A DNA stretch of 24,871 nucleotides from CAG-103 sp963627135 (GTDB taxonomy: Bacteria > Bacillota > Clostridia > Oscillospirales > Oscillospiraceae): assembly GCA_963627135.1 (NCBI GenBank), contig CAVFZY010000017.1, forward strand, positions 1-24,871. Direction: 5' to 3'. The notes under the pieces are model-generated. The model was given only the letters and a program-made list of their open reading frames with translations, made no database searches and was not told where the DNA came from. Every line of letters starts with the position of its first letter. Positions within the stretch are counted from its first letter, which is position 1. Shown here one piece after another: positions 7,362-14,298 of this stretch. The position numbers and the translations under genes are program-made.

Positions 7362-10300
7362 TTACTGCGCCCGCTCCGCACACTGCCGGAGCGTGAGCCC
7401 GGCGGCTACGAACGCCAGCACGAGCAGCGCCAGCGCCGCGCACAGGCACAGTGTGCGCAGCGCGCCGTGACCGGCGGCCAGCATGGCGATCAGGCAGCCG
7501 ACGGACAGAATCGCCGCCAGCGCCGTGCACCACGCCACGGCCCTCCCTCTCGGGTGGCCGAGGCACACGCCCGCGAGCGCGAGTGCACCGGCCGCGAACA
7601 GCACGATGCAGATGCCCGTCCAGACCGCCGCTTCCGTGCGCGCGGTGTCCATATCCGCCGTGTAGAGATCCTGCGCAAGCGCGCAGATGTCACCATAGCT
7701 CGCGGCGGAACCGGCGCGTGCGCGCAGCGCCTCATCCTGCATGAGCACGGCGATGCCCTGCTCCAGCCGCTCGGTGTCGTCCTCATACGGGGTGAGCGCC
7801 GCAAGGTCCTGCGCCAGCTGCTGCCGGTTCGCCGCCAGCGTCTGGCGGCCGGAGGCCAATGTGCCCGCCGCCGCGTCGAGCTTGCTCTGCCCGGCCGCGA
7901 TCTCGGCCGCCGCAGCGTCGAGCACCTCCTGTCCGGCCGCGAGCTGCGCCTGTGCATCAGCAAGCTGCTGCTCCGCTGCGGCGATCTGCGCCGCGCCGTC
8001 AGAGAGCTGTGCCTGCCCGGCCTCATACGCCTGCACGAGCGACTCGATGGAGTAGCCGGTGCCGATCAGCTGTGTCTCATAGAGCTGCTTTTGCGCCGTC
8101 ACGCCCGGCCAGAGCAGCGCGGCCCTGGCAAGGTCACCGTCTGCGACCGCCGCGTCATACGCCGCCTGCCGGTCGAGATAGCGCTGGTAAGCCGGGTGCA
8201 CCGCGTCGTACACCGGCTGGATCTTGGCGAGCTGTGCCTGACCGGTGGCGTATTCCTCCTTCGCCGCGGCAAGCTGCTCCTGCCCGGCGGCATAGTCCGC
8301 CTTGCCCTGCTCGAGCTGCGCCTGCCCGGCGGCATACTGCGCCTTGGCCGCAGCGAGCTTCTCGCTGCCGGTGTCATACTCCGCCTGCCCGCTCTGGAGC
8401 TGGCTCTGGCCGACATTGTCCGTCACGACGCCCGTGGCAAACGAGAGCTTGAGCGCGTCATACGTCTCCTGCTGCGCGCCCAGCGATGCCGCCAGCTCGC
8501 CGAGCGAACGGGCGCTGTCGCACAGCTGGGTGTCGGCATCCACGCGGTCGGCCCGTTCCCGCTGCGTGCGCACAAGACTCCACGGCGACACGGCCATGAC
8601 GAACACGGCCGCCGCGAGCAGCACCCAGCGGGCCGCGCGGCTCGCCGAAGTCCGCGGCAGGCGGCGCTGCGCGGGCAGCGCGGTCCGGCGCACGAAGGTG
8701 TCGCCCAGCAACAGAAGCTGCGGCAGCACGAACAGCACGAGAAACACCGTGATGAGCGACCCGACGCCGACGAACCGGCCCATGCCGGCCACCGAGCCGG
8801 ACGAGACGCGCGCGCCGATGAGCAGGCCGGCGGAGATGAGCATCGTGCCGGAGGTGATGATGGTCGGGAAGGCGAGGTTCAGCGCCGTGATCATGGCCTC
8901 GCGCGGGGCCTGCTCGCTGCGCGCCTCGGTATAATGCGAGGCAACGACGATGGCATAGTCCACGTTGCAGCCCATCTGGATGGCGCTGGCCACGAGATAG
9001 ACCATGAAGAGCACGTACTCACCCGTGAGCACGGTGATGCCGAAGTTAATCCAGATGCTGCCCTGAATGACGAGCGTGAGCAAAATGGGCATACCGAGTG
9101 AGCGGAACGTGAACAGCAGCACGAGCATGACCATGAGGATGGACATGGCGCTGACCATAACGTTGTCCTGCGTGAACGTCTGCTCGAACCCGTAGGCGGA
9201 CATGGCGTCGCCGACGAGGTAGCTGTCCGTGGGGTAATACTGGTGCACGACGGCATGGATGCGGTCGAGCAGGGCAAATGTCTCGTCCCCGTCCGTGGCT
9301 GCGGCGAGCGTGAGCACGAGGCGATGGTACGACGTGCCCTCGAGCTGCGCGCTGGCGCGCTCGAGCTGGCCGCTGAGCGCCGTGACCTGCGCCGCCTGCG
9401 CATCGCTGAGCGTGACAGTGCCGTCGGCAATTTTATCATTCAGGAACTTGAACAGCTTCAGCAGCGGCACCTGATAGCCACCCAGATCCTGCGCGGCTGT
9501 CTGTGCGTCGCCATTTTCGGCCGCGTAGAGTGCGAAGAGCGCCTGCGCGCTCGTGCTGTCCACGCCGCTGAGCTGCGCGAACGTCCGGTAATCGACCGCG
9601 TCCGCCAACCGGTAGCCGCCGGCCGCCTCTGTGCCCGCAATGCCGACGGCGCTCTTGACCTCCGGCATGGCGGCCAGCGCATCGAGCAGCGCTTCCTCCT
9701 GGTCGTAATCCCCGGCCGGAACGACGACGGCCAGCACCGTCTCGTCGCCGAAATCCGCCGTGATCGCCTGCGACGCCGTGCGGTTGACGTCCATATTGTG
9801 CGTTTTGAGCGGGCCTTCACTATAGACGTAGCTCACGCGGTTGGCGCCGATGCACGCCACAACCAGCACGGCCGCGAACGCGAGCGGCACCACATGGCGC
9901 GTCCGCCACGCGAGACGGCCGACACCCGGGATCTTCGGCACGAAGCTGCGGTGCTTCGTCTTGTCCATGGCCGGGCCGAGCTTGAGCAGCAGCCCCGGCA
10001 TGAGCAGAAACACCGTCATGAGACTGATGAAAATCGCCTTGATGAGCACGATGCCGAGGTCGCGCCCGAGGCCGAACTGCATGAACGTCATGGCGACAAG
10101 CCCCGCAATGGTCGTCAGGCTCGAGGAGCTGATGACGACAATGGACTTCTCCAGCGACTCGATGACCGCTTCACGCACCAGCAGAGTCTCGTGCGCCTGC
10201 TTGTAGCGGTTGCAGAAGATGATGGCGTAGTCCACCGACATGGCCAGCTGCAGCAGGATGGCCACGGCGTTGGACACGAATGAGATCGTGCCGAAGATGA

Positions 10301-10910
10301 AGTTCGTGCCCTTGTTGATGAGCATCGCCGCAAGGAACGTGATCAGCAGGATGGGCACCTCGGCATACGTCGAGGACGTGAACGTGAGCACCGTGACGAG
10401 GATGACCGCCACGATGACGAGCAGACCGCGTACCTCGCCGTTGATCTGGTCGGAGACGCTGTAGCCCTCGGCGGAATAGATGTACGCACCGCTGCCGTCG
10501 AGCAGGTCGCGCAGGCTCTGCACGGTCTGCGCGCACGCGTCCGAGCCCTCAAAGTCCGCCAGACTGACGGACAGCAGCGCGCTGCCCGCGTCATTCATCG
10601 TGTACGTGCAGCTGTCCACCCCGTCGACCGCGCGAATCTGCTCCGCCGTGGCCGCAGCAGTGTCCGCGTCCGTATCGCGCAGGAGGATCTTCGCCGACCC
10701 GTAGGTCTGGAACTCCTGCTCCATGATGTCCAGCCCCTGCCGCGCCTCGGAATCGGCCGGCAGGTAGGCCGCGACGTCGTTTTCGACCTTCACCCAGCCC
10801 GACGCGACCGCGGAAAAGACCAGCAGCACGGCAAACACGATGAAAAACAGCCGGTAATGGTCGACGATCCATTCCGATGCACGGTGCAGCGGGGACGGTT
10901 TCTTGTTCAT
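7362..10910 (-). CDS. MMPL/RND-family transporter with fused C-terminal coiled-coil membrane domain
   Basis: An 1182-residue inner-membrane protein. Residues 1-745 are a full MMPL/RND exporter: helix about 20-40, extracytoplasmic loop, helices 2-6 with SVDYAIIFCNRY near 225-236, second loop about 360-585, and helices 7-12 with NVDYAIVVASHY near 649-660. The Asp-Tyr pairs match the proton-relay positions of MmpL/HpnN-type pumps. The remainder is an extra domain: helix about 760-778, a long helical region 785-1045 of repeated A-x-G-Q-x-Q-L units, and three more helices (1094-1117, 1124-1146, 1151-1174). The 517-residue protein at 12497-14050 has the same layout. The ATG at 10908-10910 is preceded by AAGGAG at a slightly long spacing of 12-13 bases; the longer reading has no better site. 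It diverges from a TetR regulator, its likely repressor. Lipid, glycolipid or drug export is plausible; the substrate is unknown. Confidence 0.9.
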   Translation of the reverse strand: MNKKPSPLHRASEWIVDHYRLFFIVFAVLLVFSAVASGWVKVENDVAAYLPADSEARQGLDIMEQEFQTYGSAKILLRDTDADTAAATAEQIRAVDGVDSCTYTMNDAGSALLSVSLADFEGSDACAQTVQSLRDLLDGSGAYIYSAEGYSVSDQINGEVRGLLVIVAVILVTVLTFTSSTYAEVPILLITFLAAMLINKGTNFIFGTISFVSNAVAILLQLAMSVDYAIIFCNRYKQAHETLLVREAVIESLEKSIVVISSSSLTTIAGLVAMTFMQFGLGRDLGIVLIKAIFISLMTVFLLMPGLLLKLGPAMDKTKHRSFVPKIPGVGRLAWRTRHVVPLAFAAVLVVACIGANRVSYVYSEGPLKTHNMDVNRTASQAITADFGDETVLAVVVPAGDYDQEEALLDALAAMPEVKSAVGIAGTEAAGGYRLADAVDYRTFAQLSGVDSTSAQALFALYAAENGDAQTAAQDLGGYQVPLLKLFKFLNDKIADGTVTLSDAQAAQVTALSGQLERASAQLEGTSYHRLVLTLAAATDGDETFALLDRIHAVVHQYYPTDSYLVGDAMSAYGFEQTFTQDNVMVSAMSILMVMLVLLFTFRSLGMPILLTLVIQGSIWINFGITVLTGEYVLFMVYLVASAIQMGCNVDYAIVVASHYTEARSEQAPREAMITALNLAFPTIITSGTMLISAGLLIGARVSSGSVAGMGRFVGVGSLITVFLVLFVLPQLLLLGDTFVRRTALPAQRRLPRTSASRAARWVLLAAAVFVMAVSPWSLVRTQRERADRVDADTQLCDSARSLGELAASLGAQQETYDALKLSFATGVVTDNVGQSQLQSGQAEYDTGSEKLAAAKAQYAAGQAQLEQGKADYAAGQEQLAAAKEEYATGQAQLAKIQPVYDAVHPAYQRYLDRQAAYDAAVADGDLARAALLWPGVTAQKQLYETQLIGTGYSIESLVQAYEAGQAQLSDGAAQIAAAEQQLADAQAQLAAGQEVLDAAAAEIAAGQSKLDAAAGTLASGRQTLAANRQQLAQDLAALTPYEDDTERLEQGIAVLMQDEALRARAGSAASYGDICALAQDLYTADMDTARTEAAVWTGICIVLFAAGALALAGVCLGHPRGRAVAWCTALAAILSVGCLIAMLAAGHGALRTLCLCAALALLVLAFVAAGLTLRQCAERAQ

Positions 10911-10950
10911 AACGGGATCACCACTCCTTGCCCCGACAAAAACGCGGGGG

Positions 10951-11011
10951 TTGACTTTTTGATAACAGAAAGATAAGCTGAAAAATGATAAATTACAAAT
11001 GTCAGTTATCA
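10951..11011. promoter_or_regulatory. Divergent control region of the transporter and TetR genes, inverted repeats
   Basis: TGATAAC (10960-10966) and GTTATCA (11005-11011) form an inverted pair 45 bases apart in an A+T-rich stretch. A minus-strand promoter, TTGTAA-17-TATCTT (-10 at about 10973-10978), could drive the transporter. These are candidate TetR sites; none is a tight palindrome, so confidence is low. Confidence 0.35.
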
Positions 11012-11030
11012 TGAAAGCGTAAGATATTTA

Positions 11031-11066
11031 TCGTTTGTTCTGCCCGTGTCGTTTGTTCGATATGAT
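11031..11066 (+). promoter_or_regulatory. TetR gene promoter with duplicated TCGTTTGTTC
   Basis: TCGTTTGTTC occurs at 11031-11040 and again at 11049-11058 (18-base period), directly before a -10-like TATGAT (11061-11066), 27 bases upstream of the TetR start codon. The -35 region (about 11038-11043) is poor and lies at the end of the first repeat, which suggests regulated transcription. Confidence 0.4.
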
Positions 11067-11093
11067 ACGATGGGCGTAAAGGAGTGCGGAATC

Positions 11094-11690
11094 ATGGAAA
11101 AAAAGAAAGATCTGCGCGTGCAGAAAACCTACAGCGCGCTCATGGCGGCGTTTGAGGCGCTGATGGCCGAGGAGACGTTCGACGACATCACGGTCAACGA
11201 GCTGTGCGCCCGGGCGCTCATACGCCGCCCGACGTTCTACTCGCATTTTGAAGATAAGTACGACTTCCTGCGCTTTTACCTCAACGAGGTCCAGTGGCAG
11301 ATCGAGAGCGAGGCCGACGCCGCGACCGACTCGCCGGCCGAGCATTTCCAGCACTCGTGGCGCGCGCTCATCACCTTTGTGGACGAGCATCCGGCGCTCA
11401 TCCGCATGGGTCTGCGCAGCAAGTCGCTGCCGATCATCTTCGAGATCCTCAGCGAGCACATCTTCGCCAGCTCCAGCCGGCGCGTGCGCGCCTACTGCAG
11501 CGCCGTGACGGACAGCCCGGAACTTGCCGACACGCTGGCGACGTTTATCGTCGGCGGGCTCATCCAGAACCTCAAGCGCTACCTGGCCGAGCCGAACCTC
11601 GACCCGGACGCGCTGACGGCAGAGATGACCACCGTCTTTGAGCACCTGTGGAATTCCTTCTCGCCGGGAGCAAAGGAGGGCACACCATGA
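11094..11690 (+). CDS. TetR/AcrR-family regulator
   Basis: A 198-residue regulator. The N-terminal helix-turn-helix is at about 10-58: VQKTYSALMAAFEALM, then FDDITVNELCARALIRRPTF, then YSHFEDKYDFL. The C-terminal all-helical ligand domain is divergent, as usual. AAAGGAG lies 9 bases before the ATG at 11094; the earlier start in frame lies upstream of that ribosome binding site. It overlaps the following response-regulator gene by 4 bases (ATGA), so the two are co-translated, which is an uncommon pairing. It diverges from the MMPL transporter and most simply represses it. The C-terminal half resembles the DUF-type TetRs of Firmicutes that control envelope proteins, but this is an impression only. 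Confidence 0.9.
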   Translation: MEKKKDLRVQKTYSALMAAFEALMAEETFDDITVNELCARALIRRPTFYSHFEDKYDFLRFYLNEVQWQIESEADAATDSPAEHFQHSWRALITFVDEHPALIRMGLRSKSLPIIFEILSEHIFASSSRRVRAYCSAVTDSPELADTLATFIVGGLIQNLKRYLAEPNLDPDALTAEMTTVFEHLWNSFSPGAKEGTP

Positions 11691-12355
11691 GGATCCTGCT
11701 GGCGGAGGCCGACTGCGCGCTGGCCGGGCGGCTGTTTCACCTGCTGGTCAAAAACGGCTACCAGACCACGGCCGTGAAAACCGGTCAGGCCGCACTCGAC
11801 GAGATCGGCAGGAGTTATTTTGACATGGTCATCGCCGAGGCCTGCACTCCCGCCGTGGACGGCTGCGCGCTCGTGCGCTCCCTGCGCGCGGCCGGCAGCC
11901 CGACGCCCGTGCTGCTGCTCACGGAGCGCGTGCACGGTGAGGCCATGCACCAGGCCTTTCTGTCGGGCGCGCACGACTGTCTCGTCAAGCCGGTCGATGA
12001 CAACGAGCTGCTGCTGCGCATCACGGCGCTGCAGCGGCGCACGCAGACCGGCGGCGAGCGCTGCCGCGTCATCGGCGGCACGGTCATCGACTACGACGCG
12101 CTGTCCGTGTCCTTCGACGGGCAGAGCCTGACGCTGCCGCTCAAGGAATTTCTCATTCTATATAAGCTGTGCGCCGCACCGGGGCGCATCATCTCGCGCC
12201 AGCAGCTCATGGACGACATCTGGGGCTACGAAAACGACGCCGACACGCACACGATCGACGTGCACATCAGCCGGCTGCGCGGCCGCCTGCGCCATAACCG
12301 CGACCTGCGCATCGAGACTGTGCGCGGCATCGGCTACCGGCTGGAGCGGCTGTAG
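11687..12355 (+). CDS. Atypical OmpR-family response regulator lacking the phosphorylated Asp
   Basis: A 222-residue protein with a receiver domain (1-115) and a PhoB-type winged helix (about 127-222; GRIISRQQLMDDIWGYEND, HTIDVHISRLRGRLR, IETVRGIGYRL). Aligned without gaps to the canonical regulator at 1761-2438, position 51, the phosphorylated Asp, is Glu (MVIAEACTPAVDG), and acidic-pocket residue 8 is Ala (LLAEADC). Thr79 and Lys101 are kept. Such a Glu often mimics the phosphorylated state, and loss of an acidic-pocket residue argues against normal magnesium-dependent phosphorylation. No kinase gene is next to it. The ATG overlaps the TetR stop codon, with AAAGGAGG upstream. It probably binds the five direct repeats directly downstream, in front of the coiled-coil gene. 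Confidence 0.9.
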   Translation: MRILLAEADCALAGRLFHLLVKNGYQTTAVKTGQAALDEIGRSYFDMVIAEACTPAVDGCALVRSLRAAGSPTPVLLLTERVHGEAMHQAFLSGAHDCLVKPVDDNELLLRITALQRRTQTGGERCRVIGGTVIDYDALSVSFDGQSLTLPLKEFLILYKLCAAPGRIISRQQLMDDIWGYENDADTHTIDVHISRLRGRLRHNRDLRIETVRGIGYRLERL

Positions 12356-12373
12356 GGCCCGGCTCAACGATGT

Positions 12374-12423
12374 TTGACGTTCGCGTGACGCTGCGTTGAC
12401 GTTCATGTGACCTCCCGTTGAGG
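12374..12423 (+). promoter_or_regulatory. Five in-phase 11-bp direct repeats, OmpR-type operator
   Basis: Hexamers TTGACG, GTGACG, TTGACG, GTGACC and TTGAGG start at 12374, 12385, 12396, 12407 and 12418, exactly 11 bases apart, that is once per helical turn. OmpR/PhoB-family regulators bind tandem repeats with this period. The array starts 19 bases after the response-regulator stop codon and ends where the -35 of the next promoter would lie, with a possible -10 TATATC at 12433-12438. An activator bound here could replace a missing -35 element. Confidence 0.65.
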
Positions 12424-12447
12424 AAAGTATGTTATATCTTGGGCAAA

Positions 12448-12465
12448 GCGATTTTTGGAAATCGC
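12448..12465 (+). other. Leader hairpin
   Basis: GCGATTT (12448-12454) and AAATCGC (12459-12465) form a 7-bp stem with a TTGG loop in the presumed leader, 31 bases before the start codon of the coiled-coil gene. It could stabilise the mRNA; there is no T tract, so it is not a terminator. Confidence 0.4.
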
Positions 12466-12496
12466 ACACGGAAAAACATACATGGGGAGGAACATC

Positions 12497-14050
12497 ATGA
12501 AACGCGTATCGCTCATGATCTGCAGCATTCTGCTGGTGCTGGCATGCCTGTTCGGGCTGTTCACCGGCGTGACCGGGCTGCAGGACGCGCAGAACCTGTC
12601 GGAGTACAAGACGAAGGACTCCGAGGACGGGCTCGCAGCTGTGGACACGCTGCTCGACGGCATTGCACAGCTCAAGGAGAACGAAGACACCTACCTCGCC
12701 GGTGTGGACACCTACACCGCCGGCCTGATCTCTTACTCCGAGGGCAAGTCGACGCTCTCTGCGGGCTATGCAGCCTACTACGCTGGCAAGAAGCAGCTTG
12801 AGGAAGGCAAGGCTGCCTACGCCGCCGGCAAGAAGCAGATCGAGGACAACACCCAGGCTTATAACGAAGGCAAGGCGCAGCTCGCCAAGATCGAGCCGCT
12901 CATGCCCTACGTCAACCAGTACGTGGAGTTCCGTGACGGCACCATCTCCAACCTCGCCGGTTTCTCGACCGCACAGGCATGGTTCATCGCCGTCGTGCGT
13001 CCGGTCGCAGCCAACCTGGGTCTGACCATTCCGGACGATGTCACCGACCTGCCGGCTTACGTCCAGCAGATGGTCGCGGACGGCAAAGCGCAGCTCAAGC
13101 AGTACGAAGACGGTCTGGCCCAGCTGGCCGAGGCCGAAAAGACCATCGCCGCCGGCGAAGCCCAGCTGGCCGAGGCCGAGAAGCAGCTTGCTCAGGGCGA
13201 AGTGGACCTCGCCAACGGTGGTTCCCAGCTGGCCGACGGCAAAGCGCAGCTGAGCGTCTTTGAAGACGGCGCGGCACAGGTCGCCGCCGGTCTGGAGCTG
13301 CTGCTGTCCGAGGGTGAAAACACCACGGGCACCTATTACTATGACGAGGGCAAGTCCGCAGACATCGCCTGCCCGAGTATCCGTCAGATCCTGCTCGAGC
13401 GCTACGGCGACGGCTGGACCATCTGGCAGACGGACGAAAACGGCCAGATCGTGATCAAAAACGGCTGCCAGTACCTCGATCTCGACGCCTGCGAGCAGGC
13501 CGCCTACGCCGCGCAGGACTACATTAACGCCTATCAGGGCGACCCGGATGTGAACTTCCAGCGCATCCTCGAGTGCGTACGCCGCTCGGGTGAGACGATC
13601 ACCTACGACAACCTCGGCCACGACGTGACGCTACCCTGCGACCAGTGCCAGACCGTCATCCGCGAGGTCCTTGCGCGCATGCTCGTGTCGATCCTGACGC
13701 TCGTAACGGCCGTGCTCGGCCTGATCGCCGCCGTGTTCGGCCTCATCTACGCCATCCGCGGCCGCGGCGTGTGCGGCGGCGTGCTCGGCTGGGTCGCGTC
13801 CGGCTTCGGTCTGGTGACGGTGGTCTTCGGCTTCTGCACGCACTTCCAGGGTTACATTTACCCCATCGCGCTCTATGACGGCGACACCCGCACCGGCTAT
13901 GAATATTCCAGTCACCTGCCGGTCACGGCCGTGATCGTGCTGGCCGCCGTGGCGATCGTGTTCGCCCTTGTGGCCACACTCGTGAAACACCACGCGTGCA
14001 AACAGGCCGCTGCATCTGCGGAACCGGCAGAGACCGCTGCCGCCACCTGA
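12497..14050 (+). CDS. Membrane-anchored coiled-coil protein, free-standing copy of the transporter's C-terminal domain
   Basis: 517 residues. A helix at about 5-27 anchors the N-terminus. Residues 45-270 are a largely helical extracytoplasmic region built from degenerate A-x-G-x-x-Q-L-x-x units (YAAGKKQLEEGKAAYAAGKK; GEAQLAEAEKQLAQGEVDL), resembling the helical regions of YhgE/Pip-type proteins. A globular part follows, about 275-390, with a CDQC pair at 381-384. Three helices end the protein (394-419, 424-446, 474-496). Residues 92-134 align without gaps to 857-899 of the first MMPL transporter, 24 of 43 identical by hand count, and the whole topology matches its C-terminal domain. GGGGAGG lies 6 bases before the ATG at 12497; the earlier ATG at 12455 lies in the leader hairpin and has no such site. 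The gene is convergent with the second MMPL transporter, which lacks this domain. Confidence 0.85.
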   Translation: MKRVSLMICSILLVLACLFGLFTGVTGLQDAQNLSEYKTKDSEDGLAAVDTLLDGIAQLKENEDTYLAGVDTYTAGLISYSEGKSTLSAGYAAYYAGKKQLEEGKAAYAAGKKQIEDNTQAYNEGKAQLAKIEPLMPYVNQYVEFRDGTISNLAGFSTAQAWFIAVVRPVAANLGLTIPDDVTDLPAYVQQMVADGKAQLKQYEDGLAQLAEAEKTIAAGEAQLAEAEKQLAQGEVDLANGGSQLADGKAQLSVFEDGAAQVAAGLELLLSEGENTTGTYYYDEGKSADIACPSIRQILLERYGDGWTIWQTDENGQIVIKNGCQYLDLDACEQAAYAAQDYINAYQGDPDVNFQRILECVRRSGETITYDNLGHDVTLPCDQCQTVIREVLARMLVSILTLVTAVLGLIAAVFGLIYAIRGRGVCGGVLGWVASGFGLVTVVFGFCTHFQGYIYPIALYDGDTRTGYEYSSHLPVTAVIVLAAVAIVFALVATLVKHHACKQAAASAEPAETAAAT

Positions 14051-14071
14051 GCTTTCTATCTTCCACCACTC

Positions 14072-14239
14072 TTGACCCAAAACGCGCGAGCGCGGCAGTC
14101 CGGATGGACTGCCGCGCTTGCAGCTGTCAAAGAGCGGCTGCGCCCCATCTCCCGCTGCGCGCTGACGACCGTGGTCGCCGCCGGGTGGGACATACCCGAT
14201 TACGATCCCGCCGACGACCGGGGCGACAACTGGGACTGA
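14072..14239 (+). other. Coding-like remnant, not assigned
   Basis: From a possible TTG (14072-14074) the plus frame reads 55 codons, ending in KERLRPISRCALTT, then VVAAGWDIPDYDPADDRGDNWD at the C-terminus, with the strongly G+C-rich third positions of genuine genes here. There is no ribosome binding site, and a perfect 13-bp hairpin (arms AGCGCGGCAGTCC and GGACTGCCGCGCT, about 14089-14118) runs through its start. It may be the tail of a deleted gene. No family was recognised. Confidence 0.25.
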
Positions 14240-14251
14240 CCCGCACAGGCA

Positions 14252-14287
14252 AAAAGCAGCGGAATGCAAACGCATTCCGCTGCTTTT
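14252..14287. terminator. Bidirectional intrinsic terminator
   Basis: Perfect 16-bp stem, AAAAGCAGCGGAATGC (14252-14267) and its complement (14272-14287), with a 4-base loop, A-rich before and T-rich after on both strands. It lies between the convergent coiled-coil gene and the second MMPL transporter (whose stop is 12 bases away) and should serve both. Confidence 0.88.
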
Positions 14288-14298
14288 CTATCGTTTGT

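Noticed and set aside
8257..8400. Repetitive GC-rich DNA that looked like a tandem repeat or CRISPR-like array
   Set aside because: The repeats are imperfect, follow codon periodicity and encode the A-x-G-Q-x-Q-L helical units of the transporter's C-terminal domain; there are no identical repeats with unique spacers.
7143..9101. 652-codon open frame on the plus strand
   Set aside because: Starts inside the VOC gene, crosses its terminator and runs antisense to the transporter; Arg-rich with no recognisable domain.
12158..13621. 487-codon open frame on the minus strand
   Set aside because: Antisense to the coiled-coil protein; its regular Leu/Gly/Val pattern simply mirrors the repeats of that gene.
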